64,000 nucleotides of DNA, taken from Nemania diffusa. Lineage: Eukaryota > Ascomycota > Sordariomycetes > Xylariales > Xylariaceae. Made by a program: the position numbers and the translations under genes. The DNA lies in NCBI GenBank assembly GCA_038501195.1, contig JBBPUQ010000011.1, positions 682,001 through 746,000 of the forward strand, written 5' to 3'. Below the pieces are notes generated by a model, which was not told where the DNA came from, ran no database searches, and saw only the letters and a program-made list of their open reading frames with translations. Below are positions 1 to 9,736 of this stretch, in pieces; position 1 is the first letter of the stretch; every line of letters begins with the position of its first letter.

Positions 1-1819
1 TTCTTCTTCCGCTGCTTCGTCTTGGGTACCTTAGGCGGAGGTCTATTCTCATCATCTCGCTCGTATGGGATGACGTCATTAAACCTGTCCCACCCGGGCA
101 GCCGGAATGTCCGCATGAGCTCGAAGACGGCCTGCTCTTTGTCCTTGGCTTCGATCATGAGGTCCATGGTGTCCGGGCACGGGGGTAGCATCATGACCCG
201 GGGACGATGCTTCCGGCGTTGTCGCGGCGTCACGGCCTCGGGGCATGGCTCGCTGTAGTGCATCTTCTGCGTGATTCCTTTACGGTCCCAAGTGGCTTTA
301 ATCCGAGGGTATAGGTCCATGATATCCTTCGTCCCTTCCCGGATCATGTCCTTGTCGAACATGATGTTGTGGTGGTGGAAGTCGAGCACAAATGGGATGT
401 TGAGCTCTTCGCAGATGGGTAGGAGGTCGTGGACGGTCCAGGACACATCGTCATTTTCCAGTACTAATCTGGCCTTTATCTCGTCCGAGAGTAGGCTATA
501 GTTAGCTCGAAATCGACCGAGGGTTGCTACCTTGTCGCCGAACATTCCGCCCATGTGTAATATCATGACGGCATCCTTATTTAGCTGCTTCGGTAACCGG
601 AGGAGAGAAAGCAATTCGTTGTGGTACTCAAGATCGCGCAAAGAACTGCTGATAACTTCGCCTCTCGGGGACCCGAGCTGTGTGAACTAAACCTCATGTT
701 TAGCTAATGCACCAAATATGAGAAGAATTAGTTTGCTTACTTGCCCAGGGTGCGTAGTCAGCCGATGACCTAACTTGCCAGCGAGGCTTCCGGCATCTGC
801 AAGGACCTGGGATGCAAAGGGCGCAAGCTTGTAGCCGTATTCCTCGTGGCTTGCGAAAGGGAACATCTCGGAGCTGAGGCGCATGAACTTAATCCCATAC
901 TTGTCGTTCCACTGTAGCATCTTTACGATGTCGCGGGCGTTCGCTAGACCCAAGGCTTCTACATATCGCTGGCCCCTCTCTATCTCGGCAGGCTGCTCCT
1001 TATCTGGCCGGTTCTTCGTCGGGTGTTCTGGCTGCGATGGGTCTTGGAGCGGATGGCGGTGTTCTATGATAGATGATATCCGACATGTTCGGGAGCTAAA
1101 GACGGGTGGGTTACTATTGCGCAGGTAAGTATTGAGACATGCCTATAGGTTAGTTAGTTGTTTGAGCTTCATCATTGGTGGTAGTAATTCACATAGCCTA
1201 ATCTTCCTTTCCATGGTAATGGCAAATAGTCGCTGTGAACAGGGGGCGGTCGAGGTCCCTCCTGATTTGTAACACTTGTGTCGTTCTCGTCCAGAGGAAT
1301 TTCGGTATCATCTTGGTCCGGAAGCCGTGGGATTTCTTCCTTGCCATCACGTCTGGCATCTTTGGCCTCTTTCACGCGCCTAACACTGCCTTTCCTCGTT
1401 CCTTCGGTTTCCTTCTTGGAGGGTAAGATGTCCGGCTGAGATTTGATGGGGCGCGGTATGAGGGCGGCATACTCTTTTTCGAGGCCGCGTGATTGCACTT
1501 CGCTTTCTTTGACTGCACGTTTCTGCCTCTTGACGTCGCTTCGTAGCCTATCCTCCATCTCCTGCAGCCCACTCAGCGCCATTTTAGCTTCCTCCTTGCC
1601 CATCAGCCGTCCAAGTTCCTCGCCCTCCTGACACTCTTGGGCCTGCATAGCAATCCTCAGAAGCCCGGACGGCTGCGGCCTGAGTGTTGGGGCTCCCTTG
1701 TCTACTAAACGGCTGGACCTCCTCGGTGCGCTGCTGGGCTGATTAGAAGTAGAATTCTCATCTATTGAGGCTTCCGGGGTCAGGAGGGGCGTGTCTGGTT
1801 TCTTGCGTTTCGAACTCAT
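1..1819 (-). CDS. uve1: UV-damage endonuclease (UVDE/Uve1/MUS-18 type), 3' end outside window
   Basis: UVDE endonucleases are TIM-barrel, divalent-metal enzymes that nick DNA 5' to UV photoproducts in alternative excision repair. Exons on the minus strand: 1819-1193, 1142-741 and 686 to beyond base 1. The introns are 50 bp (GTGAAT...CTATAG) and 54 bp (GTAAGC...TTTAG). About 571 residues are visible and no stop is reached at the edge. The first ~200 residues are charged and low-complexity; the catalytic domain begins at LPLPWKGRLGY/ACLNTYLR across intron 1. Family motifs follow in order: GLANARDIVKML, LSSEMFPFASH, GHRLTTHPGQ/FTQLGSPR across intron 2, LEYHNELL, MILHMGG, LVLENDD, VLDFHHHNI, KMHYSEPCP and DLMIEAKDKEQA. 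These contain the His, Glu and Asp metal ligands and the Lys/His pair expected of the family. I chose the Met at 1819 (MSSKRKK). An in-frame Met at 1957 would add 46 residues rich in Ser, Arg and hydrophobics. Identity is very secure; the exact start is not. Confidence 0.95.
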
Positions 1820-1957
1820 CGTGGCAGGTTGTGACGACACTACGCTAGCAGAAGTAAATGATCTAGCAATATTATAAAACAAGGTGAAAGAAGAGCTGAG
1901 TTGACGGCGGGGTTCTACTTCACAATAGTGAATCAGGTAGCGGAAACACGTATACAT

Positions 1958-4114
1958 CCAACTAGATTAGTAGAGAATGACAGTTTATGAGCGATTCAAC
2001 GCGTTGTTGGAGGAACTAGATAGCAAATACGAGACACAAGACAGGGGGCACACATTGGAGGTATATATAGACCAGGGGGCTTCTTAGGTGTAGGAGCGTC
2101 ACCAGCTAAAGTCGTAGAACAATAGGTATTAGGAACAGAACATAAAAGGGAGAGATTGTTCCGACGGTTTTCTCTGCGATACCTGAGTGCTGTCACAGTA
2201 CCAAGACCTGGAAGAGAATGGATTGTACAGCAGGTCTGGAGTAGGTGATGACATGATGTAAGAGCTGATCAGATCGGGCAGCAATCTCAATTGAAACCTA
2301 CCTTGGTCTGAGATGAAAGTAGCTTAGGTCTTGGTAGTATATTGGGTTAGGGAACCTACAGACCTGTAAGCTACCCTAGGTAGGTACTTACGCAGTATAG
2401 AGGGTTCCCCTTTTTAGGACACGCTGGAACTAGACTGTCAGCTAGGTCACATTGTTATTTCTTCTGTTATATGTAGGTATTGTGTAATAGTGTTGTAACA
2501 ACTTAGGTAGTTAGCTGGTTTTTTATTGCTATATCGAACCTCTCCCCAGGTTTCAAATACAAGTCCGCTTACTTTTAAAAAAAAAGAAATGTTACAATTT
2601 TCCTTCTTCATCGTTTCCTATCTCCTTTCTCGTAATATTGCGTATAACATAGCTATTAATAGCGTACGGCTTGAAAAAGCTGGAATAAAAAACTTAGTCG
2701 GCACAGTGTTGTGCGACTATGCGTAGCCATTTGGTAGTCCAAACATAAAAATACTGCTGGATATGCGGTTATAGCGTTTATAACACATCATAGGGTACAC
2801 GCTTTAACTAAAATATCGTATATGTATTAAGAAGAGCGTGAGTTTTTTTCCGATTCGCCTTCGTGATAAGGTTGAAGCTAGTCCAAGATTACTAGATTAC
2901 CTAGGTATTTGATTTTAATATTGATGTCAGGATCTAGGAACTAGGATCCACTAGAGTACTGACACACAGCCAGCTATATTGTATATACTATTCTCGTCCA
3001 TACATGGAAGGAGATTCTTTAGTCTTGTATGATGCTTTCACTCAAGAAATATATCATATACACTACTTCTTATATTGTACCTGACTAGAGTGCTTCCCAC
3101 TCCGTGACAATTGAATTAATAGTAGTAAAACTTCGAAAGCTAGCTTAAAACCGTATAACTGGCTACCAAAAAAATCATGAACAATTAAAAAAAACAGCAT
3201 TTAAACGCAAATAGTGGTAAAACGCGGTGGTCGGAACGAATATGCAACGTATTCGAGCTGACTATGCCTAGACTCGTGGCGTTACAGAAGAGAAGTTATG
3301 CGGTGGGTCCCTGAAATGCTGTGGAACAACCCATCAGCAGAGTGTCCAAAAAAAAGAAAAAGAAAAGAAACATAGGTACATATATACAAAGTAAAAGCAG
3401 ATTCCAAACATGACGAAATCATTGAAATCAATGAACATCATAAAGGTGGGTCTGATTTCTTTTTATTGGCTGATCTTTAATAATGTTGAGAATGACGCTG
3501 TACTGTCTGATCAGTATCACCTCGTTCCTTCTACACATAAACATTACCCATGATCCATGCCCACACACCCAAACCTATTCTTTTCCCACACATGTCGCGT
3601 AGCTCGATACAAAAGAAGTTGAGACAAATCCGCTCTACCTACCCGGTTTTCATGGTTATACACCTGTATTAGTCCCTCCCAGCGAGGGAATAGGGGGCAG
3701 TTAGCCGGGCGCGGCTGATGACATTAGCGCGACTCACGTTCTGTTTGCTCTTGTTCTCTGATGGTGCTTAACGAGACAAGACAAGAACATAGGACAACTG
3801 ATGAATCATCGCAGGTCTCAAATATTCGCTGGCCGAAGTCAACTTCAGAGGCGCAAACACCTTCAGAATGGAATTGACATACCTATCCCCCTCACCTCCG
3901 CCTATAGCCTATTACATTACTTGTTTTCCAAGGATCATCACGTCGTGTGCCAGTCGACCATGATTCTGTCCCTCAACACCTGTTTCCTCCGGTTTCCTGG
4001 GCAGTTAATATCGCACTGCAGATCTAATTCCCGCCTAAACCCATCCGCAGTCCCTTACTGGATCGGCATTGAACACATGACAATCGCATCTCGATCTGCC
4101 CTGGCTTGCTATCC
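1958..4114. other. Intergenic region between uve1 and the RING gene
   Basis: No convincing gene is seen. The stretch holds the probable uve1 promoter side and the 3' flank of the RING gene. It is moderately A+T-rich with many A and T runs. A TAGGTACTT-type motif near 2379-2390 recurs as a short tandem array near 12671. Open frames at 1996-2196, 2526-2726 and 3801-4133 resemble no family and have no supporting splice or codon pattern. Confidence 0.5.
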
Positions 4115-4860
4115 CTACCCCTCTGGTTTATAAGGTTGATAATATTCCACTCTACAGATTGGACAGTCATACTTCCGCTTCATGAACCAAGAGGCCAAGC
4201 ATCGTGAGTGAAATGTATGACCACATTCATTAATCTCCAGTATCTCGTCCTCCGGCGTCTGTTTACAGGCAGCAATTATTCTTTTAGCGTACGGTATTAG
4301 CTCTATTAGCTCTATTCCCGCCTCGATCTCAACTTGAAAGTCTCGCCGACCTCCATTGTCTTCAGATCTCCTACTAAAAGACGACAGACATATTGGACTA
4401 GATTGGTCTATTAGTGGATAGCGTTGCGCAAGATGGGTGGTGCCCTAGCTACCACTCAGTATCGTTGTCCAATTGGTATTCATTTGGGCTTTTTTTCGAG
4501 GTGACCGTGTACAATGATTTCAGCGCGGCTTTCAAGTGTGGCTCCAGTTTTCCCGCTCTTTGCCGTGCTCTCTGTCGGTCCTGGCGAAGCGATCTCCAGT
4601 AGAGGACTGCACACGATCTATAATCTCGTCAGCGACAATGGGTTTGAGGAAAGTCCTTACGAGACCGATATTACTTACACCAATATCCCGGCCAATACCA
4701 CTCCAAGGATGACCAGAGTTATGTCACCCTGGCGCATCCAGCTACTCGGTATGGAGGTCGGCATAATGCTCTCAACATCTACGGTAGACAGGCTGTGATG
4801 TGTTCTAGCTGGAGGGGACGCTGCTAGCTTGCGCTGAGCCTTCTGATCTATAAACCTCAT
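4115..4860 (-). CDS. Single-pass membrane protein with C-terminal RING-H2-like finger
   Basis: Exons 4860-4679, 4617-4453 and 4373-4115 give 201 residues. The introns are 61 bp (GTAAGT...ATTATAG) and 79 bp (GTAGCT, CACTAAT branch, pyrimidine-rich TTTTAG). Start MRFIDQKAQRK. One transmembrane helix spans about residues 46-68 and is continuous across intron 1, which supports that splice. A basic linker (RQDRQRARQRAGK) follows. The zinc finger is at about 149-192: C152, C166, H168, H171, C174, C186, C189, with the signature ECGHTFHSRC...CPICRVEYY. Such proteins are usually membrane-anchored E3 ubiquitin ligases. Oddity: the first Cys of the usual C-x2-C pair is not found; an Ile occupies the expected position near 149. 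An unspliced reading upstream contains SSPICL, but it also lacks that Cys and lies in the proposed second intron. Function as an E3 is inferred from the family. Confidence 0.78.
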
Positions 4861-5523
4861 GTCGACTATAACGCACGAATGATCAATGTAATGTATGGTA
4901 AGTTTTTGAAACGTCCTAAATTATCCCGAACGAATAAATAGGTGTAGATCTATCTTGTACTGCCTCATGAGGAATTACTAATCAGGGTTTCGCGTTGCCG
5001 AATGCCGCAAGAGCCGGAAACTTGTGTGTCAAAGTTTTAACGCACGCATTCACCAAGACCTAATTAGATGTAGGTTCGGAGGTGAAGGAGTTAATTGTCA
5101 AGCGGGATACTAAAAGCCTTATAAGTTGAATCACTAACTGAAATAAACTTGCAGGCAAATATGAATGCGAGACATTCTGAGTTATCATGTGGCACGCTAA
5201 CAAGCATCATGCCATATATAACGAGCCAGAGGAAGAGCATCGTCGGTCTTTAGATAGTCTATATTTCGATACACGCGTTTATCGAAGAACCACCCGTGAG
5301 GTCTCTCGTTCTAATATCTATTTCGTCTACAAAACACATTATTAATCAAACTGTTTCAATAAATAGCAGCATACGTCATCGGTTTAGGTTGTCAATGCGT
5401 AGCCCGACCAAGCTAGCGTATCTAACCTAACCTACGCTTGGAAACCGATTAACCTGAAAAGTCGTCACCTCCAAAGACGACTCCGGTTTATATTTAGCCT
5501 TGTGTCGCGGTTATATTCGGCAC
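4861..5523. other. Intergenic region between RING gene and Rkm4-like gene
   Basis: About 660 bp upstream of the RING gene and downstream of the methyltransferase gene. I see no gene, RNA or clear repeat in it; it presumably carries the RING promoter and the 3' untranslated end of its neighbour. Confidence 0.5.
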
Positions 5524-7177
5524 TCATTTTCTCCTAAGCCTCTTGGCCGAGGGCTGCGTGTCTCCGCCTTGAGAAGCTATCAACTCGTTGATTTTCTCAC
5601 TGGCGAGATTAATGGCCTCCTGTAGTAAGATCTTTTCGCCATAGCGAACAAATAAGGCCATTCTGGAGCGGCCCAGGACAGCATTGCTAGAAAGTAGCTT
5701 CGCGTCGTCATCGGAACTTGTGGGATATCCAACAAGTTTAAGCTCGAGTGCGCGGCGCATGGTAGATAAACAGACTTCATCCCTGATATGTTTATCGGGG
5801 ATCGTTTCGGGACTCATTTTCCGTATGGCCTTTAATATGGTGTTTATCTGCTCTCGAAGATCTTCCGGGAGACTCTTCAATGTTTTGGAACCATGGAATT
5901 CGCCTCGAGAATCCGGCTCTTCTAGGTCACGGTCTATGACAAAGGCATCCTCAAGTTCTTCCGGGTCTAACTCTGTGGTCTTTAGAGGGGTTAGTTAGTA
6001 GAGAGCTCATATTAGATCTCTTGCTGCTCACTTACCGCCTTTCCTAAGATTGCATCGTCTATTGCGAGGGTCTGTTTCAGGGCGGACAAGACTAAATCCC
6101 AAGACAATTCAACCACATCGTATCGGGCATGATGTATGCTCGTGTATCCATAGCGGCGTAACAGCTCACCATTTCCAAGAGGACCATAGTAGTTTAATAT
6201 TTCTTGACCCGCGGCAATTGGCCTGATAGCGGTGACAGTTAAACTGTCCTCCTCATGATTAACATGGGCCTATTACATGTTAGCTATAACTACGCGCACT
6301 AAATCGAGTGCAACTCACATTGAACTCGGCATCCGCATTAAGAATATCAGCCATAGGGACCATACCCATCAAGATCTTGCCCTCTCTATCTTCAACCCAC
6401 TCATCGCCGTCCTCTTGATCCGCGTCCTCATCCTCATTCTCGAGGTCGAACGCATAGGCCATGATAGTACTGCCTATCCGATGAGCCAAGAGTATGAGCT
6501 CATCCTCGGACAGCCTTCGTGAACCTTCAGGATAGAAGACATCAGGGTTCTTCTCGACAACAGGGAGGACCCTCGCGCGAAACATCGAGTCGGCGTCATC
6601 TTTGCCGATCTTGGCAACGATGGCGCTGGCCTGGAGATCATCGAGCTCCTTATCGGACCACCACATCAGCGTGTTGAACTCGGTAGGCAGCACGTCGAAG
6701 TAGCGCCGCCAACGAGACCTGTCGCCTTGCAGGTACTCGTAGACCATGACTAGAATGAGCGACACCCAGTTATCGGGCGGCCCGCTCGTCTCGCCGACAT
6801 CATCGTCCGCCTCGCCGTCCGTGTCGTCCAGCGCAGTGGTGGCGAACACGTCCGGTATCCTCCTGGCCAGATCCGACGTCTGCGTGTTGATGATGGCAGC
6901 CCGCGGGATAGTGAAGAGCACAGTATCCTCCGGGATGTCAGCTTGCGCGACTGGTGGGATTTGTTAGTGAAATGTGGTGAGTGGAGTGGTGAGTGGTGAG
7001 TTGATTTTCCGAGGTGTAAGGAGGAGAACGAGCGCCAAGAAACTTACTTATGCCTCGCCCGCGGCCGTCTTTTCGGAGGTCCTGGATTGCAATGTCCGCG
7101 TGGAAACTAGCGCCCGGCCAGGCCTTGAACCAGTCCAGGAAGTGCGCCGACCTTTCCTCGAAAACCGGATCCGACAT
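5524..7177 (-). CDS. rkm4: SET-domain lysine methyltransferase, Rkm4/SETD6-like
   Basis: Rkm4-type enzymes monomethylate a lysine of ribosomal protein L42 (yeast knowledge). Exons: 7177-7048, 6950-6319, 6269-6036 and 5979-5524, about 483 residues. Introns are 97 bp (GTAAGT...CCACCAG), 49 bp (GTGAGT, GCTAAC branch, AATAG) and 56 bp (GTAAGT...CTAAAG). A second in-frame acceptor nine bases downstream of the last would drop three residues. Start MSDPVFEERSAHFLDW. Intron 1 splits the typical SET entry GRGI/IAQADIPEDTVLF. The core shows MVPMADILNADAEFN (N248, N254), then NYYGPLGNGELLRRYGY (catalytic Tyr region 281-282). The C-terminal third is helical and fits the Rubisco-LSMT substrate-binding fold of this group; it ends in a basic KRLRRK tail that could be a nuclear signal. 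An acidic insert (DLENEDEDADQEDGDEW) lies before the SET core. The family is clear; the Rpl42 target is inferred. Confidence 0.9.
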
Positions 7178-8837
7178 TCTGAATTCCTCCCTTACTCAAT
7201 TGCCAATGAGAGGTGCAAGATGCAGTAGGTTGTGACTTGTCGAGTACCCGCGCTAGGCAGGGCTTGCGGCGAGGGTCAATCGCGCGTGAGTGTGCCTACC
7301 GGGGGGTTTTCTATGCAATTATCAAAAAAACGAGATAGATCTGCAAACTCCCGAGATCGTTAGCGTGCCATTTACCAAAAGCCAAGCTTAGCGCACTCGC
7401 CGCTTTTTCAAAGACTGGGCTCAGCCAGCTGCCAGTCAGGTGACTGTGGAACGGCGTACCAAGCGCGGAACGTTTCCGTAACAGTTAGGTGGTTCTACAG
7501 GATTATAAAATATATTAAAAAGTGAAAGTTATATATATTATTACTAGTAATAGTTTGTTTTCTATTTTATACAATGTAAAATATTTTCTTTTTTCATAGA
7601 CATCTTTTAGTTAATTATAAAATTGAATAGATTCCACAACAAGCCTTTATATTCACAGGTGAAATGGGACCGAAATAGTTGCACGGCTACTATCAGGTAC
7701 ATAGACTGGTTGGCTGGTGTCCATGTCACATAGATAGGCTAGGAAATCTTAGTCCCTGACAATAAATATATAATAAAAGAAACTTGTATACAAGTTAAGT
7801 GCAGATTCGAATTTTTTTTTAATTCTAGTTTAGCATCCCCCCGCCCCAAATATACAGCATTTCTATGCTTGCTATATTAGCTGCTCTTTCTCGGCTCTCA
7901 CAAGGAGTAACTTTGCCGACCATAATTCCCCGAGATCAGGAGACTTGTAATACTGTGGCGTATGGTGTATGACATCATGTCTCAGCGTCCTTGCTAAGGT
8001 CTGCACTGCCAACGCCAGCACCTACCATGATAGAACAACAGACTAAGTGTGATCGGCCACCAAAAAAGAACTTAGGGATTTGAGAGTGTCTATTATGTCC
8101 ATACGCGCTCAGAATTCCATTATTCTCGTCCGTTTTCCTGGCTTCTTGTTGAACTATGGCATCATATAGTGCCGGTATGCGGCGAGCGCTTCTCAAGTCA
8201 GCCCATGATCACCAGCTCTTCAACAATATGCGCGGCTAGGTCAGACGTTAGACGGAGTGCCAGCACGGCCACGGCTAACATACACCCTACGTAGCTGAGC
8301 ATATGCAGAGAAAGACAGTTAAAAAGGAAGTAAAAGTAGCTCATCTCAGCTGATCGTGAAAGGGCCCTGAAGCATTACACAGACCCAGACGGTTCCTGTC
8401 ACGCTACTGCCAACAGAAAGGCTTCGTACGACCGCTGTCTCATAATCACCTTACTATGGCTAGCAATCAATGGAGTCACGAGGTAAACTACGCACGAGTC
8501 AAACTAACTTACGAAACAGGTTGAACCAACAAATAGTTACGAATAGGATAGGTAACATCAAAGCAGAAGTAAGGGAGTCCAACTGCGAAGGGAAAGGTAG
8601 CTTGTACGAGTAGAAAGGAGAGCCGAATCTGTCCCAGTAATGTTAGAGAAATCTATCCTCATGGTACCTGCTCGATTGATCTATATATTTTAAACAGATA
8701 TACCCCTATTGTCACAATTCTATTCATACCTTTAACATAATCTTCCAAACTTTCTTTGCAAGCTGCATAGTTATTATTACACTTAACCTTCGAGGAACTC
8801 TTTATATAAAGAGCATACTGAGACCTTACCAGTCACC
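7178..8837. other. Intergenic region, partly A+T-rich
   Basis: Upstream side of the Rkm4-like gene. A more A+T-rich patch with TpA-rich runs lies at about 7500-7830. The minus-strand frame at 7975-8196 (73 codons) matches nothing I recognise. A TATA-like element TTTATATAAA at 8801-8810 lies just upstream of the small ORF starting at 8838. Confidence 0.45.
8803..8810 (+). promoter_or_regulatory. TATA-like box upstream of small ORF
   Basis: TATATAAA lies about 28 bp before the ATG at 8838. It is the only well-placed core-promoter element for this ORF and modestly supports its being transcribed; the leader would then be very short. Confidence 0.35.
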
Positions 8838-9026
8838 ATGTGTAGATACATCGTTCCGCAAAAGATATATCAGCAATGTCGCCACGCCTATCCCGATGGC
8901 GCACCCTACTATGACCTGTGCTTAGATGTTGAGCAAGGCAGACGAGGCATGTGCTCTCCTTTGATTACAGACTATTCTCGAACCAGAATTGTCCCAGGCT
9001 ATTGTCCCACGTGCCCGGCGCGATAA
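8838..9026 (+). CDS. Probable small Cys-containing protein, 62 aa
   Basis: A single uninterrupted frame of 62 residues starting MCRYIVPQKIYQQCRH and ending GYCPTCPAR. Six Cys residues, an MC start and a C-terminal C-x2-C resemble many small uncharacterised Pezizomycotina proteins that start Met-Cys and end in a Cys-pair motif. There is no signal peptide or membrane segment. The start has a favourable context (CAGTCACC before ATG) and a TATA-like box about 30 bp upstream. The family resemblance is recalled, not searched, and no function can be given. It may be a chance frame. Confidence 0.45.
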   Translation: MCRYIVPQKIYQQCRHAYPDGAPYYDLCLDVEQGRRGMCSPLITDYSRTRIVPGYCPTCPAR

Positions 9027-9736
9027 AGTAGGTACCGAAATATGGATCCTCTTCCAGAGTTTCGATCGGCCAACTGACATCAAGTAGAGCTCTAGGACGA
9101 CGGATCTCATATGTTCTCACATTTAGGTGAAGTCGTACTTGCAGGGAATAGTAACCTGTGCCTCATACCAAACGGGATCAAAAGAATCTATTGATAAGTC
9201 AAAGGAAAAAGTGTTTATAAAGAGCGCATGGAGTGCACAAGCACTTATATATGGTGTTTTATAAACTCCCTGGATCCCGGGGCTTCCCTGGGACCTACTT
9301 ATCTGTGACATATGTCACATAAAACAGACCAGAGTTAATTGGGATGGCCCCATGTTAGTTACGTAGGATAACGAAGTATCTGTGTAGGGCTTGGAAATAT
9401 AACCTGGCAGCTGAAAATATCCGTGAAGGGTTTGGAGAAGGGGCTGGAAGAAACTGCAAAGTTGGATATTTGGTCAGTCATTCGTTGAACCACCATAGCA
9501 AATGCCAATTGGGGTGTCAGGCCATCGTACCATACAGGCATCCATTATAGCATATGGACATTCATTATAGAATACAGCTAATCATTATATCATACATATC
9601 TTCATTACCTCCATGAGAAACTGTACTCCACACTTGCTCCTAATCACCTCACCAATTCGTTATGTTGGTGATTCAGGTGCCTTAATTCAGCGTCCTCAAG
9701 TCAGTTTCCTGTTTTCAAAAGGCCGCATTAGAAAAT
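9027..9736. other. Intergenic region downstream of the Ste20-like kinase gene
   Basis: No gene recognised. It contains the degenerate 20-bp tandem repeat at 9541-9600, listed separately, and presumably the kinase 3' untranslated region. Short frames at 9123-9311 and 9359-9541 (minus) lack any recognisable features. Confidence 0.45.
9541..9610. repeat. Degenerate 20-bp tandem repeat, about 3.5 copies
   Basis: Three consecutive 20-base units begin TCCATTATAG, TTCATTATAG and ATCATTATAT, followed by a partial fourth (TTCATTACC). The phase is exact at 9541, 9561, 9581 and 9601. It sits about 130 bp beyond the kinase stop codon. Confidence 0.6.

Noticed and set aside
22..501. Two plus-strand frames (78 and 76 codons)
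   Set aside because: They are antisense shadows of the UVDE catalytic domain, whose motifs read clearly on the minus strand.
3801..4133. Plus-strand frame of 110 codons
   Set aside because: It overlaps the 3' end of the RING gene only marginally, has no recognisable domain or supporting context, and looks like chance.
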